Shown here piece by piece: positions 39,332 through 50,875 of a stretch of 64,000 nt of DNA (position 1 is the stretch's first letter; each line of letters begins with the position of its first letter). A model generated the notes under the pieces. It had not been told where the DNA came from and did no database searches. It was given only the letters and a program-made list of their open reading frames with translations. The stretch spans positions 13,106,001 through 13,170,000 of the forward strand of contig JAYKKI010000037.1 of NCBI GenBank assembly GCA_039881145.1. Reading direction: 5' to 3'. This DNA comes from Druceiella hillmani. Its lineage: Eukaryota; Arthropoda; Insecta; Lepidoptera; Hepialidae. The translations under genes and the position numbers were made by a program.

Positions 39332-41401
39332 TACTACTTTACAAATTTCAACTTATTTTATATACCCCGAAAGAAATGTATGTAAATATGTTAAACTACC
39401 TTCCTTAAACCTAAAAGTATCAGCAAAAATATTCTATCACGTCACAATTTATTTCTACAAAAATTTATTTTTTTCAAGTACACTACAATGTTGACGTCAG
39501 TTTAATGTTCATTAATTCGCTTCAAACGGCAACTATTTTGTTTTAAATTAAATAAAAATGTCGAGTAGACAGTGTAGACACAGTTCTGATCGTTTTTGCT
39601 ACGTTTGTGGACAGTTTATATTTTCAAAAAAGCGAAGACCCATTGTAGCTGCGTTAAAAAGTGCATATCTTCATTATTTTGGATTTTCTGTTACAAACCA
39701 AGATAAAAAGTGGGTGCCACATGTGTTTTGCGAAAGCTGTAGAATCGTTTTACTCCAGTGGTAATCAGGAGAAAACGTACATCTTCCATTTGGTTCACCA
39801 ATGCTATGGAGAGAACCCAGTAACCATGAAAATGACTGTTACTTTTGTGTTACAAAGACGGCGGGATACAATACAAAAAATAAACAGAATATTATGTATG
39901 CCGAAGTTGCGTCTGTTACTAAGCCTATTTTACATTCGAAGGATCTGCCATATCCAGTTTGTCCCGGTAGTTCGAGTTCAAATTTACAAGCGGAAGACGA
40001 TGAAAGTGATGTTGAAGTCAAATCGATTTCTAGTGATTCTGTCGAGTTGTTTGTTCAAGAAAACTCTCCACATCTAATTAATCAAGCCGAATTAAATGAT
40101 CTTATAAGAGATTTAAAATTGTCAAGATCTAAAGCAGAACTTCTTGGTTCTCGCTTGCAACAATGGAATTTATTACAGTTAAACACAAAAGTTACGTTAT
40201 ACAGAAACAGAAGCAAAGTTTACGCAGAATTTTTCAAAAGAGAAGGTGACTATTGTTATTGCACTGACATCCCGGGATTTTTTAAAGTAATGAACCAAAA
40301 GTATGACAAAACCGAGTGGCGCTTTTTCGTCGATTCTTCGAAATATAGCCTAAAAGGGGTATTATTACACAACGGAAATAAGAAACCGTCTATACCAATT
40401 GACCATGCAGTGAATTGTAAAGAGTCCTATGAAACGATGTGCACTTTATTAAATTTAATAAAGTATAAAGAACACCAATGGAAAGTGTGCGGCGATCTCA
40501 AAGTCATCGGTTTATTATTGGGATTGCAAGGTGGCTACACAAAATACTGTTGTTTCCTTTGTTTGTGGGACAGTAGAGCAAGACAACACCGTTATGTAAG
40601 AAACGAATGGCCTATTCGAAACGAGTATATTCCAGGGAAAATAAACGTCAAACACGAGTCGTTAGTAGATACAAAAGATATTACCCTACCCCCTTTACAA
40701 ATCAAATTGGGACTTATCAAAAACTTTGTCAAGGCGCTTGACAAAGACAGTGAGGCTTTCCGATATTTACAAACAATCTTTCCAAGTATAACTGAAGCAA
40801 AACTGAAAGAGGTAATATTTGTTGGCCCACAGATACGTAAAGTTATGAAAGATCCTGTATTTGAAAACTTTTTATCTATTAATGAAAAAGCGGCTTGGAA
40901 ATCATTTAAGACAGTCGCGGAGGAATTTTTAGGAAATAAAAAAAGTGAACATGATGAACAAATTGTTGCTGATTTATTGAACAATTTTCAACAGATGTGT
41001 GTCAACATGTCCTTGAAGATTCATTTTCTCCACTCGCATATGAGTTTTTTTTTCCAGAAAACTTAGGAAGCATGAGTGACGAACAAGGGGAACCTTTTCA
41101 CCAAGACTTAAAGATTTTCGAAGAACGACATTAGGGATTTTGGGAAGAAAACATGTTAGGGGATTACTGTTGGTCCATTATAAGAGAAACCGATGCGAGC
41201 AAATATAAAAAAAGGCAAAAATCAGCCATTTTTAATTTTAATTTTGTACTAGTATGCCGATTTTTTCAATTTTCAAGTAAATAAATATTTCGAAAACCAG
41301 ATGTAACAGATTATTTTTATTATTTTTCCTGAATAAATCTTACCTAAATACACAATAAATTAACAAATTTGGCTGGGGTATAAAAACCGTGTAAAGTAGG
41401 C
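39332..41401 (+). mobile_element. Unclassified TIR element, copy 2 (inverted relative to copy 1)
   Basis: The same element as 18162-20222 on the opposite strand, nearly identical in protein and flanking non-coding parts. The left end has ACTACTTTACAAATTTCA, an extra 10 or so bases, then TATATACCCCGAAAG. The right end read inward has CCTACTTTACACGG then TTTTTATACCCCAGCC. No clear target duplication (flanks gtcagcaaa / agtgtctt). Confidence 0.8.
39558..41284 (+). pseudogene. Transposase-like protein, copy 2 (broken)
   Basis: Starts MSSRQCRHSSDRFCYVCGQF at 39558. Breaks: TCA to TAA after LLQW (39763-39765), a frameshift in a T run near 41050 (SFFF instead of SFFPENLG), and CAG to TAG in ERHQGFW near 41130. 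Between the first and second breaks a 421-codon frame is open from 39801 (inside the original frame) to 41066. It contains SSDSVELFVQENSPHLINQA, RFFVDSSKYSLKGVLLHNGN, KVCGDLKVIGLLLGLQGGYT, KYCCFLCLWDSRARQHRYVR and LPPLQIKLGLIKNFVKALDK. After the shift it reads SMSDEQGEPFHQDLKIFEER and NMLGDYCWSIIRETDASKYK. The breaks differ from those of copy 1, so both descend from an intact parent of about 550-570 residues. Confidence 0.75.
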
Positions 41402-42199
41402 AGTGTCTTCTATTCTTTTACCATTTGACATGCACTTTAGTTGGTCTATTTGGTTTCTGCCTGTAAATTAAAACACGGCTTAAAAATATAATCACTAAAT
41501 GTCATATGTTTATGTGATTAAAAATTTAAATACAAAAAAGAACTTCTCTAATACTTTCTAACGCCCTTGCTTCCTCCGTCCCTTACAAAATACATGTAGT
41601 CTAGAAGTAAACAACATGAGATCTATTTAATATAAATAATTGAATTGAGTACCAATGATAAATATGACACTTAAGGGTCCAGTAACTTTAGGACTAGCTT
41701 GTTGTAAACTAACATGTCCTAGAATACACCTATGTCGTTTTAATGAGTCGTGACAAATTATCTCAATAAACCAATATTGTAGAAGCGACAAATACGACAA
41801 TTGTTGCTTTCATTCGAGGTTACTGCCTTAAAGTCACTTCTCGATTATCTTTAAAATAATACAGCCTCACTTGGGTGGTCCTTATTTTTCGACTTTTCAA
41901 ACATTTACTAGGCACCTCGTATACAATTCCCTACTCTAAAAATATTAATAATTATGTTTTTAATTTATTTTTTGAAAGGTTATAGAGGTCGCTATCATAA
42001 GTCAAACATTTAGAAAAAAACATTGTATGGCCACTCTAGCTATGAATCTGGCTTAATGACTCTCGTATGTTTATTAGCCTATGTTGAAATGAAATAGCAT
42101 ACAGAAAGGCTCACTAGCTCACTACAGTCAATCTGATTTCGAAGTCTTATCAGAATCTTCAAAAACGTAACTGCCCAAAAATGCTAAAATACATAATTA
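41402..42199. other. Spacer without recognised features
   Basis: AT-rich sequence; nothing supported. Confidence 0.5.
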
Positions 42200-42780
42200 A
42201 TAGCCACTAAACTGCTAGCCTTGATGTCTTTAAATTAAGTGACAGAAAGGCTGTTGCGGTTGTAGCATCTACTTTGAAAAGTGTAGGATGTAACCTTACA
42301 GAATTTAATGTTAATAGATCTTCTGTTAGTTGATAGCGTTTGAAAAACCGAAAATCTATAGCAAAGTTTCTTAAAAGCGAGTTCAAACCTGATTCGCCAT
42401 TAAAAATTCATTGGGATAGCAAGTTGATTGGAAGATATAAATGGTCATAAAACTGTACATGATTTGCCAATTTTGGTATCAGCTTCTAGCGATTCTAATA
42501 GAACGGGTAAAGAATGTGGGTCATAGAACGGGTAAAGAATGTGGTCAGCTGTTTATGAAACAATAAATTCATGAGGCTTGAGCGATAAAATGAAATGTTT
42601 TGGTTTTGACACTACAGCTGCAAAAACACCAAACTGAGAAATGGAGCTCGTGTTCTTATGGAGCAGAAAATGTAGAAAGATATGCTTTGGCAAGCTTTTC
42701 GCCATCATATAATGGAAATTATGTTAGAATCTGTAGTGGGATAATCGCTTGGTCCATATAATGGTCTTGGTAAGCGATTA
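42200..42780 (+). pseudogene. Transposon-derived protein remnant, family uncertain
   Basis: Across frames: RKAVAVVASTLKSVGCNLTE, FNVNRSS, FLKSEFKPDSPLKIHWDSKL, DLPILVSASSDSN, WGLSDKMKCFGFDTTAANTK, NGARVLMEQKM, KDMLWQAFRHHIMEIMLESV, and GPYNG. The blocks IHWDxKL, FDTT(A/S)(A/S)NT and (L)LWxxCRHHIxE(I/V) belong to a repeat-associated protein family annotated as uncharacterised in several invertebrates; the Asp in HWD and FDTT are candidate catalytic residues by inference. Several stops. It contains a 25-base tandem duplication at 42498-42546. Confidence 0.55.
42498..42546. repeat. 25-base tandem duplication
   Basis: ATAGAACGGGTAAAGAATGT and following bases occur twice in tandem inside the transposon remnant, shifting its frame. 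Confidence 0.8.
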
Positions 42781-42788
42781 TAACACAG

Positions 42789-42835
<47 letters not shown>
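42789..42835. repeat. (TA)n microsatellite
   Basis: About 22 uninterrupted TA units. Confidence 0.97.
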
Positions 42836-42837
<2 letters not shown>

Positions 42838-45800
42838 CCAGTTTCATTTAGAAGGCTTGTTGGTCTTCATCGTGCTAGATGAATGGCTAAAGCTATGTAT
42901 TGCTTGAAGATTTTCCTATTTGATGAAAAGCAAAATCAATATTTGATTTTGTTCGTAAAATAGTACAGGAAGAAAAATTCTGATACAAAAAATCAATACT
43001 TGTATCCTGATTATAAATGATTTTAATGTTAAGAAGTATCCTTATTTGTAATCTAAACATTAATTTTGCCTGTAAATGTTTTATATAAAAATACAAGTTA
43101 GTGTGTAATACAGTGTTTTAATTTTTCCTTATTGAAATTCAAACACCCCCTAAATATTATCAAACAAAGTTGAAAAACTATTGAAATAGCTTTTTAGGGT
43201 AGAAAATCAAATGAGATGGTACCCTGTCAAAAACTTGAAAAACAATTTTTACCCTTATTAGGACCAGACCACCTATAATATACGTAAGCAAATTACATTA
43301 TGATAATTCATATTATCTATAACTCTATTTCTATTTCTGCTACAACGAGCGCTACGGTCGATTACGTTCTCTGTAGCACAGATCATACTAAATGATCTGC
43401 TCTGTAGTTCGCACACGGCAAATAAGGTTACGTAATATTTTTATTAAATTATTGACAAATATTAATATTATTTTTCAATCCGTGCAAATATATTGCTGAT
43501 ATATTTTTCACAAATTTTAAATAAATTTCTAGTTACGTTGTTTTGTTTCAATAGTTTCGAATTTTGCAATTTCAAAGATGGGCGGAAAGAGAGAGAACAT
43601 CTTTTTTTGTCATTTTCAATAATATCTCTACAAGTAGAACTAACTCGTGCAAAATTCTAAAAAAGAGGTTTGGGATTTTTATAACTTACTCATTTAATTG
43701 ATTCACCTGTGGTAAATTACGTAATAAGTAAAAATAAAAAGAAATATCGAGTACTTCATGTGCTGTCTCTAAAATTTCTATTGCATGTGCAAGTGTAACA
43801 AAGAAAGTATATTTTATTCAAATTGTATTTTATTCAGGTGATTTTGTGCATCAATTTGAAGTGTACCAATAATGTTTTTTTTTCGTTGAACTCGCAACTT
43901 TGAAAGTCATTTTTTTTTTGAAACGGTTGACAATTGTCAATCACCTGTGTGAGTAATAAACACGTTCTTTATTAATGAACTGTGGAATACTATATTTCAT
44001 AATAATGCTAAATTTCATGTTTTTAAGGAATTTCTGAGAAAACGGTTATGACGGCTGGACAGACGAAAGAACATATGAATGATTTTATAGGGATTCCATT
44101 TCTTTTCCTATTCAGGTACGAAACCCTAAAATCGAAAAATATTAAAAGTTCTTTTATTTAGTACTGCTACAATTATATTTAATGGAATAATCTAGCATTA
44201 AATTATTACTTTATAAGAGAGCAAATTCGCGAGTAATACTGTCTAAATTAATATTTCGCTAAAATCCCATACCGATTCGGAATATTGACAGTGTATTACG
44301 TCCCATTGTTGCCTTTTAGTTATTATTTTTGAAAAAAGGCCCTTCTCTAGTGCAGCTGATACCATTAGGCAGAGAAATATATGTCACTTTTTATGTTTAT
44401 AATATTTTAATGGCTTTTCTGCAGGAACAACATAATACATATATTAATTTCTGTAATTTATTTGTTAAATTTTCTCTTCTGGTTTCTTCTTTTGGCATGC
44501 CATCTGCGGATATGTCATCTACCGTCTTTAACTTTTTATTAAAGTACTCAATATAGCAGTAGGCCCTTTGGTGTGTGCTTTCTGATGTTGTAAATGAAGT
44601 TGTTAGTTTTTTTACGTTATTCAGAGTGTTGTAAAATTTTGGTCAATTCCATTTTTTGTGGACCAGTTTACTGCTAACGTCTCATTATTTAATCCAGAAA
44701 GTAAAAACAAACATTTTTTAATAAGCTTTCGAAACTTTTTTTAATAAATTAATTCTATTAACAAACATTCAGTACAAAATGTATCCTTATTGCATTTTAC
44801 ATATAATTGTATTCCCGATTGCTCTACATGAAATCGCAATTTAAGTTATTCTATTTAGCTAGTGGCCCAGGGCATCGTACCGTGATTAAACATATTATAA
44901 AACCTCTAAAATTTGTATAAAGTGTATTATCTTTATTACATCTATTAAGGCGTAACATTATCATCTAGAGTAATCATTTAAGCAAATCGTGTTTATGTGA
45001 TGCGCGTCCACAAATGGAGACAGACGGATTATAAAACATTCCAAAATTTGGATCGTTGCTTTATTTAATTTATTTATTGAGTAAAGTGTCCTATAAAAAT
45101 CTGAAGGTTTTCTTGATTTTTAATTGTTACTAAATAGATAATAACTGAAATTAGTTAGATAAAATGTATCTGCAGATGTAGAACCTTGAATTTGTTTAAA
45201 ACAGAGAATTTCATTATTGGAGTCGATCAAAAAGTATTATTCTTTAACTTTACGTAAATTATGTATAAATTAATAGGTAGTTTACTTCTTAATTCTACTT
45301 TTTTTCTAACCAAAGCAAGCATAATCGACTGCGCACGAAACCAGTAAGTAAATATAAATGTATCTTGTTAAATTTGTTTCTGACGTACGGGTCGTTACCG
45401 ATATCATTGATATTCAAAATATAATTTTTTAAAATGCATAAACCATTGAAATTGCAATACATTGACCTAACTAATGAAATATAATAAAATTTGCTGCTAT
45501 TTAGAAAAACGAGGGGTTGGAATGAGGCCATGCAATTCCAGCAAGCAGCTGCAGCTGTAGGTTACACGGGATAATGTAATTAACATTTAGCGTGCGAATT
45601 AGATGTTCTAAACCTGCAGACTTTCAAATAAAAGTGACACTTAATTTTATGATTTATTTATTTTTATTTACTTTGAGAGATCGAAGAAAGGAGAGAGCAC
45701 ATCTCATGCATGATAGAAATTTGGATTCGGTGCCCTTAAGATGTGATGCCCTAGCTCAGTTTACTTAATGCATACTCCGTTAATCCGGTACTGCCTACTT

Positions 45801-46846
45801 GTCTGCCAACGAAGTCGTAATTCAGCTTCCCCCACTTATAATCGAAAATTGTCCCGCGATTGGCAGGGCCGTCGAATAGGGGTAATGACACTTTTGGATA
45901 TGCGGCCTTACAAAGAAATTATTTCTAAGTATGTTTTGGGTTAAAAGAGAGGAAAAATGAATATATTTCAGTAACACTTCATTTCAATTATTATGATAAA
46001 ATAATATAAAAGTTATAAAGACACAAGAGATACTTTTCTCGAGTTTTTATTCGCAAAATCCTGCATTGCTTTTTCATAGTCAATTTCTTTGATCACATCA
46101 CTTTCTATGGATATCAGTGATAAATTAGTCCATCTTACTTGACGCTATTGTTTCAATGCTGTTGGAATCAACAAGTGTAGATTATTTTTTGATCACTTCA
46201 AATTATGGGTTCTAACCAGGTCTAAGCTCTAATTTTGTATTACGAAAACGAGTTTTACTTATTTCAAAGTGCAATTTTCTTTTTATTATTATTTTAAATA
46301 TGGATATATTTACTAAAATACATTTGAATATTTAAGATTTCCTTTTTTTCTTTAATAAGCTAGTTCTATTCCAATAATAAAGATTTTTCGATAATGCAGT
46401 ATATTTTTGAAATATTTTTGAATTGAAATAATGATTGAAAAAATCTTAACACCCAAGAACCCGGTTTTGATGGTCGAATAATTTAATTGCTATTGAAAAA
46501 TTGAATACATTGATGCGCAATACAAAATTGGGTATTAAATGGTATACCAAAAAAGTACACACATTGAAATAAGAGCGAGCTCAGAGGTGTAGAGATCAGC
46601 TTAGTGAGGTACGACCTGAGTGATAGTGCAGTGATAAAGATTGATGAGACGAGTCCGGAGAGGAGGAGAGAAAACATTTAGAGTGTTACAGAAACAGAGC
46701 TATTTAGAAATAAAACAATAAATATATATAAATCAGCGTTTATTAAAATGTTTAGTATAATCAATAAAAAAAGTAATGTCAGTTCTTTAGTTATAATTAT
46801 TTATTATTTGCCATTAGGAGAAGCTATCCGCTTTGCCCAACCCACC
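42836..46846. other. Spacer, AT-rich, with one dispersed repeat copy
   Basis: Only the AGGGTTCC-type fragment at 44035-44130 is recognisable. The less AT-rich stretch 45680-45905 has no coding signal that I can support. Confidence 0.5.
44035..44130 (-). repeat. Dispersed AGGGTTCC-type repeat fragment
   Basis: On the - strand: TTTTAGGGTTTCGTACCTGA, ATAGGAAAAG, ATCCCTATAAAATCATTC, TCGTCTGTCCAGCCGTC. Same order of blocks as 11185-11280. Confidence 0.65.
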
Positions 46847-46861
46847 GGGCAAAGTGGATAG
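46824..46861. repeat. Inverted repeat at end of pogo-like element
   Basis: CTATCCGCTTTGCCC, an 8-base spacer, GGGCAAAGTGGATAG: 14 of 15 bases pair. The right arm is the terminal unit of the element at 46847. Confidence 0.85.
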
Positions 46862-48928
46862 GATGATAGGGCATAGAGAATACGCTTAATTTAAGATGAT
46901 TTCAACTAGACAGTACAGTAGTCGTAACGGAGTATGCCTCATCCTTCATAAGCCATATACTTCCCATGACTCCATTGGCTACAGGAACTGCATTGAATCC
47001 AATCATCAACTAGCTGTCCATTTATCTCTATGTAAACTTCTCCGCAAAAATAACATGTATACTTTAAAATATTATTTTCATCTTTTCGTTTCTTAGTTTT
47101 TACATATTTGGGATTTTTCTTTGTTACTGTTATGCTCTTTGATTTTTTACCTAAATCTTTGTTTATTTTCGTTATTACTTTGGTATTTGTCTTAATAAAC
47201 TTAGATTTTTGTTCCCCTTTTACTGGAGTGCTCATGAGCACTTTTGAATTTTGCATCTTACTTTGGCCAAAACTTATTGGCACGTATAGGTTGGGAGGGG
47301 TCTAATTTCTTTTGTACTAAAATAATTGGCAGACAAAGAAGTAGAAGGCTCTGACTTTTTTATAGCACAGGCATTACCATGTTCATTTATATTGCTTTTG
47401 AGCGGATCTTTCACATTGGGATCTGCAATTGAAGTTGTGTAAAACCAATAAATTTAGGAAAAGATACTGTTTCTGTATTTCTTGATTTTGAACAGATAGG
47501 ATGTTAGTTTCATTAAAAGTAGATCCAATTTTTTCTCGAACATCAGACAGTAATATATCCAGAGATTTTGTTTCTTGGTGCTTTAAAAATGTTGAGGGCT
47601 TTTCGATTTCAATGATCGTTTCATCATCTGAAGCAAGTATTTTTGAATAGCTAGTATTTTTATTTACAATAGCTTCTTGATGAGCAACTTTTTGAAGTCC
47701 TGATGTTGAGGGCTTTTCAACATTATGTTAAGTAAGTGACACGTGAACACCTGCTTCTTGATTAGCGACCTTACGTCCACTCAAATTTGTTGAAGATGGC
47801 GCATAGTCTTCCTCTCTAAATACATCTTTATTGATTGGCCACGGCCATGTAACTGAAAGTCTTTAATAGCGTTGTTGGCAATAGCACATTTGAAATAGGT
47901 AAGAGTAAATAATTACGCCATGTCAAATTTGTTGACTATTCTTCCTAAATGCCTTTTGAAATCGATCGATTTCTTGTTCAAAGAATATTTTTAAGGGGCT
48001 ATACACATCCAAAGGTTGTAGTTTATTGGAAGTATGAAGTGGTAACGATAAAAAAGAATTACATTATTTTTAGTTGCATACTCCAGAGTCGAAAAATATT
48101 TATGGATTTCGTGGTTATTTAAGAATAATAGAACTTACTCTTCACAGTTGGCCGTGCGTGGTAAGTAATGAATCTGAGCCAGTGTAAAAATATTTCTCCA
48201 TTTATCCATACAGATGGAGAGCAATTTCTTTGCGTATCTGGAGGAGAACAATCTAGTTAGAGATCTAGCATTCTTTTACGTGCAAATATTATAAATGGTG
48301 GAATGAATGATCCGGTAGCATTGCAGCAACACACAATTGCTATGGTTTGTCCACGTTTCGTGCTAGAAATTACTCCTACTTGCTTCTTGACCTTAATAGA
48401 AAGAACCTTAGGTGGTTTATTTGTTAACGTTTGAATACCTGTCTCGTCGACATTGTATATCCTGCTACCATAAATTTTATGTTTTTTTTACTTGCTTAGA
48501 CAACAACTTATAAAATCGTTGAACTTGAGAACAATTGTCATCCTTAACTCTGGCAATTGAAGTTACCTCTGGAATTCTGAGGCAGATCTGTAGATTTCTA
48601 CTTAAAAATTCAGCTAGCAAGTCTTTTTCATTTTTGTCCCAAATTGGCGGGTATGAAAGATTATTTTGTTTGCGTAAACAAAAATTAATCCTTTGAAAAA
48701 GTCTAGCCATAAAAATCTTATTTATCTCTCTTAAATATTCTTGAAGATCAGCCTATTGTGCGTCGTTGAAAGCTTTGCGAAAAAAAACCAAGTTGACCAG
48801 TTGGACTGCCATTTTTCCAATGCCTGTAAAGAATATCTTAGGGCAAGCCAAATTTTATAGCTGTCATTTTTAAAACAGATAACGAGCAAAACGAATTTAG
48901 TATCCACTATGCCCAAGTCACTTTGCCC
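46847..48928 (-). mobile_element. pogo/jerky-type (Tigger-like) element with TIRs
   Basis: The left end reads inward GGGCAAAGTGGATAGG, then GGGCATAGAGAATAC at 46869; the right end reads inward from 48928 GGGCAAAGTGACTT, then GGGCATAGTGGATAC. The paired blocks in the same order mark the TIRs. The interior codes for a DDE_1 endonuclease remnant on the - strand. No target duplication was confirmed. Confidence 0.7.
46939..48867 (-). pseudogene. pogo/jerky-type DDE_1 transposase pseudogene with PHD-like C-terminus
   Basis: Read on the - strand: MTAIKFGLP, RHWKNGSPTGQLGFF, KAFNDAQ, LAEFLSRNLQICLRIPEVTS, IARVK, FYKLLSKQVKKT; then shifting frames give a block matching the usual YNVDETG (IQCRRD in a shifted frame), NCVLLQCYRIIHS-type equivalents of 'IVCCCNATGSFIPP', CMDKWRNIFTLAQI, FLNNHEIHKYFSTLEYATKN (normally DNHxSH), RHLGRIVNKFDMA, FTLTYFKCAIANNAIKDFQL. 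The C-terminal part ends with YTCYFCGEVYIEING and DDWIQCSSCSQWSHGKYMAY, a C4HC3-like PHD finger as found at the end of many jerky-type insect transposases. The CENP-B HTH start is truncated. Not functional. Confidence 0.8.
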
Positions 48929-49021
48929 GACAGTAGTTTTACTTTTTGGACAATACCTAGCCTACAACCAAATTCAGTAACAATTACCTAATAATCACTC
49001 AGTATTTATACTTGTACTTTA

Positions 49022-49048
49022 ATCATCATCATCATCATCATCATCATA
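49022..49048. repeat. (ATC)9 microsatellite
   Basis: Nine uninterrupted ATC units. Confidence 0.97.
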
Positions 49049-49424
49049 TATATTAATACGCTAAGGTTAAGATGTTACACTCCTTTTTTAGAAAAAAACC
49101 TCACAACTAATCCACATAAATAATATATCATTTTATAGATAATTGCTTGCTCTACCGGCATCCACAACTAAAAAATTTATTATTGCTATTGTTTTTGCAA
49201 ATTAATTAATTATTAAAATTATATACACAAAACAGAAATGCTGCCATCTAACGGCTCAACGTCAATATGATTGACGGTCGGTAAAATTTTTGTTTAATTT
49301 CAAATCCACTCACGTATAAATAAAGTGGAGCTTTAGCTCAATGCTTTTGATACTTGCGCCTCTATATGTCAATTTTAGTAAAATATTTATTTGATCTGTC
49401 ATCTGAGCTTCATAATGGAATAAA

Positions 49425-49455
49425 TAATGCGAAGACTTCGCACAGGTCACGCTAG
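49425..49455 (+). mobile_element. Helitron 3' terminus
   Basis: A short inverted repeat TGCGAAGACTTCGCA followed by CAGGTCACGCTAG and then T. Compare the Helitron at 13488: GTGCGAAGC...GGGTCGCTAG then T. The 5' end could not be found; the element probably starts within the preceding 300 bases or is truncated. Confidence 0.6.
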
Positions 49456-49711
49456 TTATAATATAATACTTCCACTTTAAAAATACACAGTTGAATCTTT
49501 ATCGTAGCTAACATTGTTCTTATAGTTATGAATGAATTACATACCTTTGATTATCGCAAAAGTTTTGATTTTTTTTTAATTTTATGATTTTTCAGTTGAA
49601 ATGCAACGCGGTGTTCCACTAATACAATTGTTTGCAGCTAAGAGGAAGCGGGCGGGTACACTGTGCACGGCGGACTAGATAGCAAGCGGCGTTACCGCGT
49701 ATTGGGGACTG

Positions 49712-49745
49712 TTCGCTTTGCCGAAGCTGTTCGCTATACCTGGAC
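49712..49745. repeat. Isolated pogo-like terminal units
   Basis: On the - strand GGTATAGCGAACAG, CTTC, GGCAAAGCGAACAG. The pair resembles the terminal units of the element at 46847-48928 in kind but differs in sequence; perhaps one end of a related element. Confidence 0.4.
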
Positions 49746-50750
49746 TTCCCCTATAACCAGATTTAGTCACCCGTGACAATGTTGACTTTTGTCGAATTTT
49801 TGTAACTATAATTAAACTCATAAAAAATTATTCAACGAATATTTTCTGGTTTTGCTTTTATATTATTTTTAAATTGCCGTCAATTTTTATAAGTTCAAGC
49901 AGTGTTACCGAATAATACTATTCTCAAAATTTTAATAATTTTGTTTTACCATTATCACAAATAAGTCCCTCACCCTAACAAGAATAGATTTGATGAAGGC
50001 AAACGAAGTCTTTTCAAAACAAGTTCTCTGATTATTGTTCAGTCAGATATCGAAAAGAATAAATTAATATCTCAATCCATTAAGTACTTAGAAATTTTCA
50101 GACAGATCTGGTGGATACGTGACATTATTGAAACATTATTTGATTTAATTACAATGTCATATTTTTAATTCTTCTTCTATCTTAAAGCTACTTTTCTATA
50201 CACATGAAATTTACCGTTTGCTAGACATAGCAATGCCTTTTATGTATAATAAGATCTTTTTGTCTATCGTATTTATTCGAAATATCTGTAGGAATTCTAC
50301 TGTATTTTATAGTGTAATATTTTGAGTATCATTTTTGTTAGATTTAGAATAAAGAACCAGTATGTTAATAGGTACACATGTAGCATAACGACATTTTTGA
50401 CAGCAACAAAATAAAACAATGATACCACTTTCGACGTTTTCTTATTAAAATTATTACAAAGTAAATACAAAAACAATATTATAAACTTACTGACATAAAT
50501 TAGTTACCTATATTAACATTGGCTTATCTTAATATTCACGGCACGTCGTAAAAGAAACAATTATTAAATTAAATTATGAAATGTCCCACACTAGTATTTT
50601 CTGATGATTTATTAACATTAATCCGTACTTACATCCATCAAAAGAGGCTTGTACACTAGGTATTTGAGAGAGTCGGCATTAAAAGATCATAATATCTATG
50701 GCTTTGTACTTCTATGTGCAATTTTATTAGTTTACAGATCAAAAAACGCT

Positions 50751-50756
50751 TTTATT
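50751..50756 (-). promoter_or_regulatory. Polyadenylation signal candidate of the chitin-binding gene
   Basis: AATAAA on the - strand, about 120 bases beyond the stop at 50876; a second hexamer is at 50723-50728. Confidence 0.45.
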
Positions 50757-50875
50757 AAATATAATTTCGGTAACCAGGTAAACTATCTGAATGGAATCTT
50801 TAAACTACATCAACTTTATATATTTAATCTAGTCAAGTCCTCTTTGAACAGATCACTTAATAATTTGTACGATTA

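Noticed and set aside
44329..44556. 75-codon frame on the + strand
   Set aside because: No motif and flanked by AT-rich non-coding sequence.
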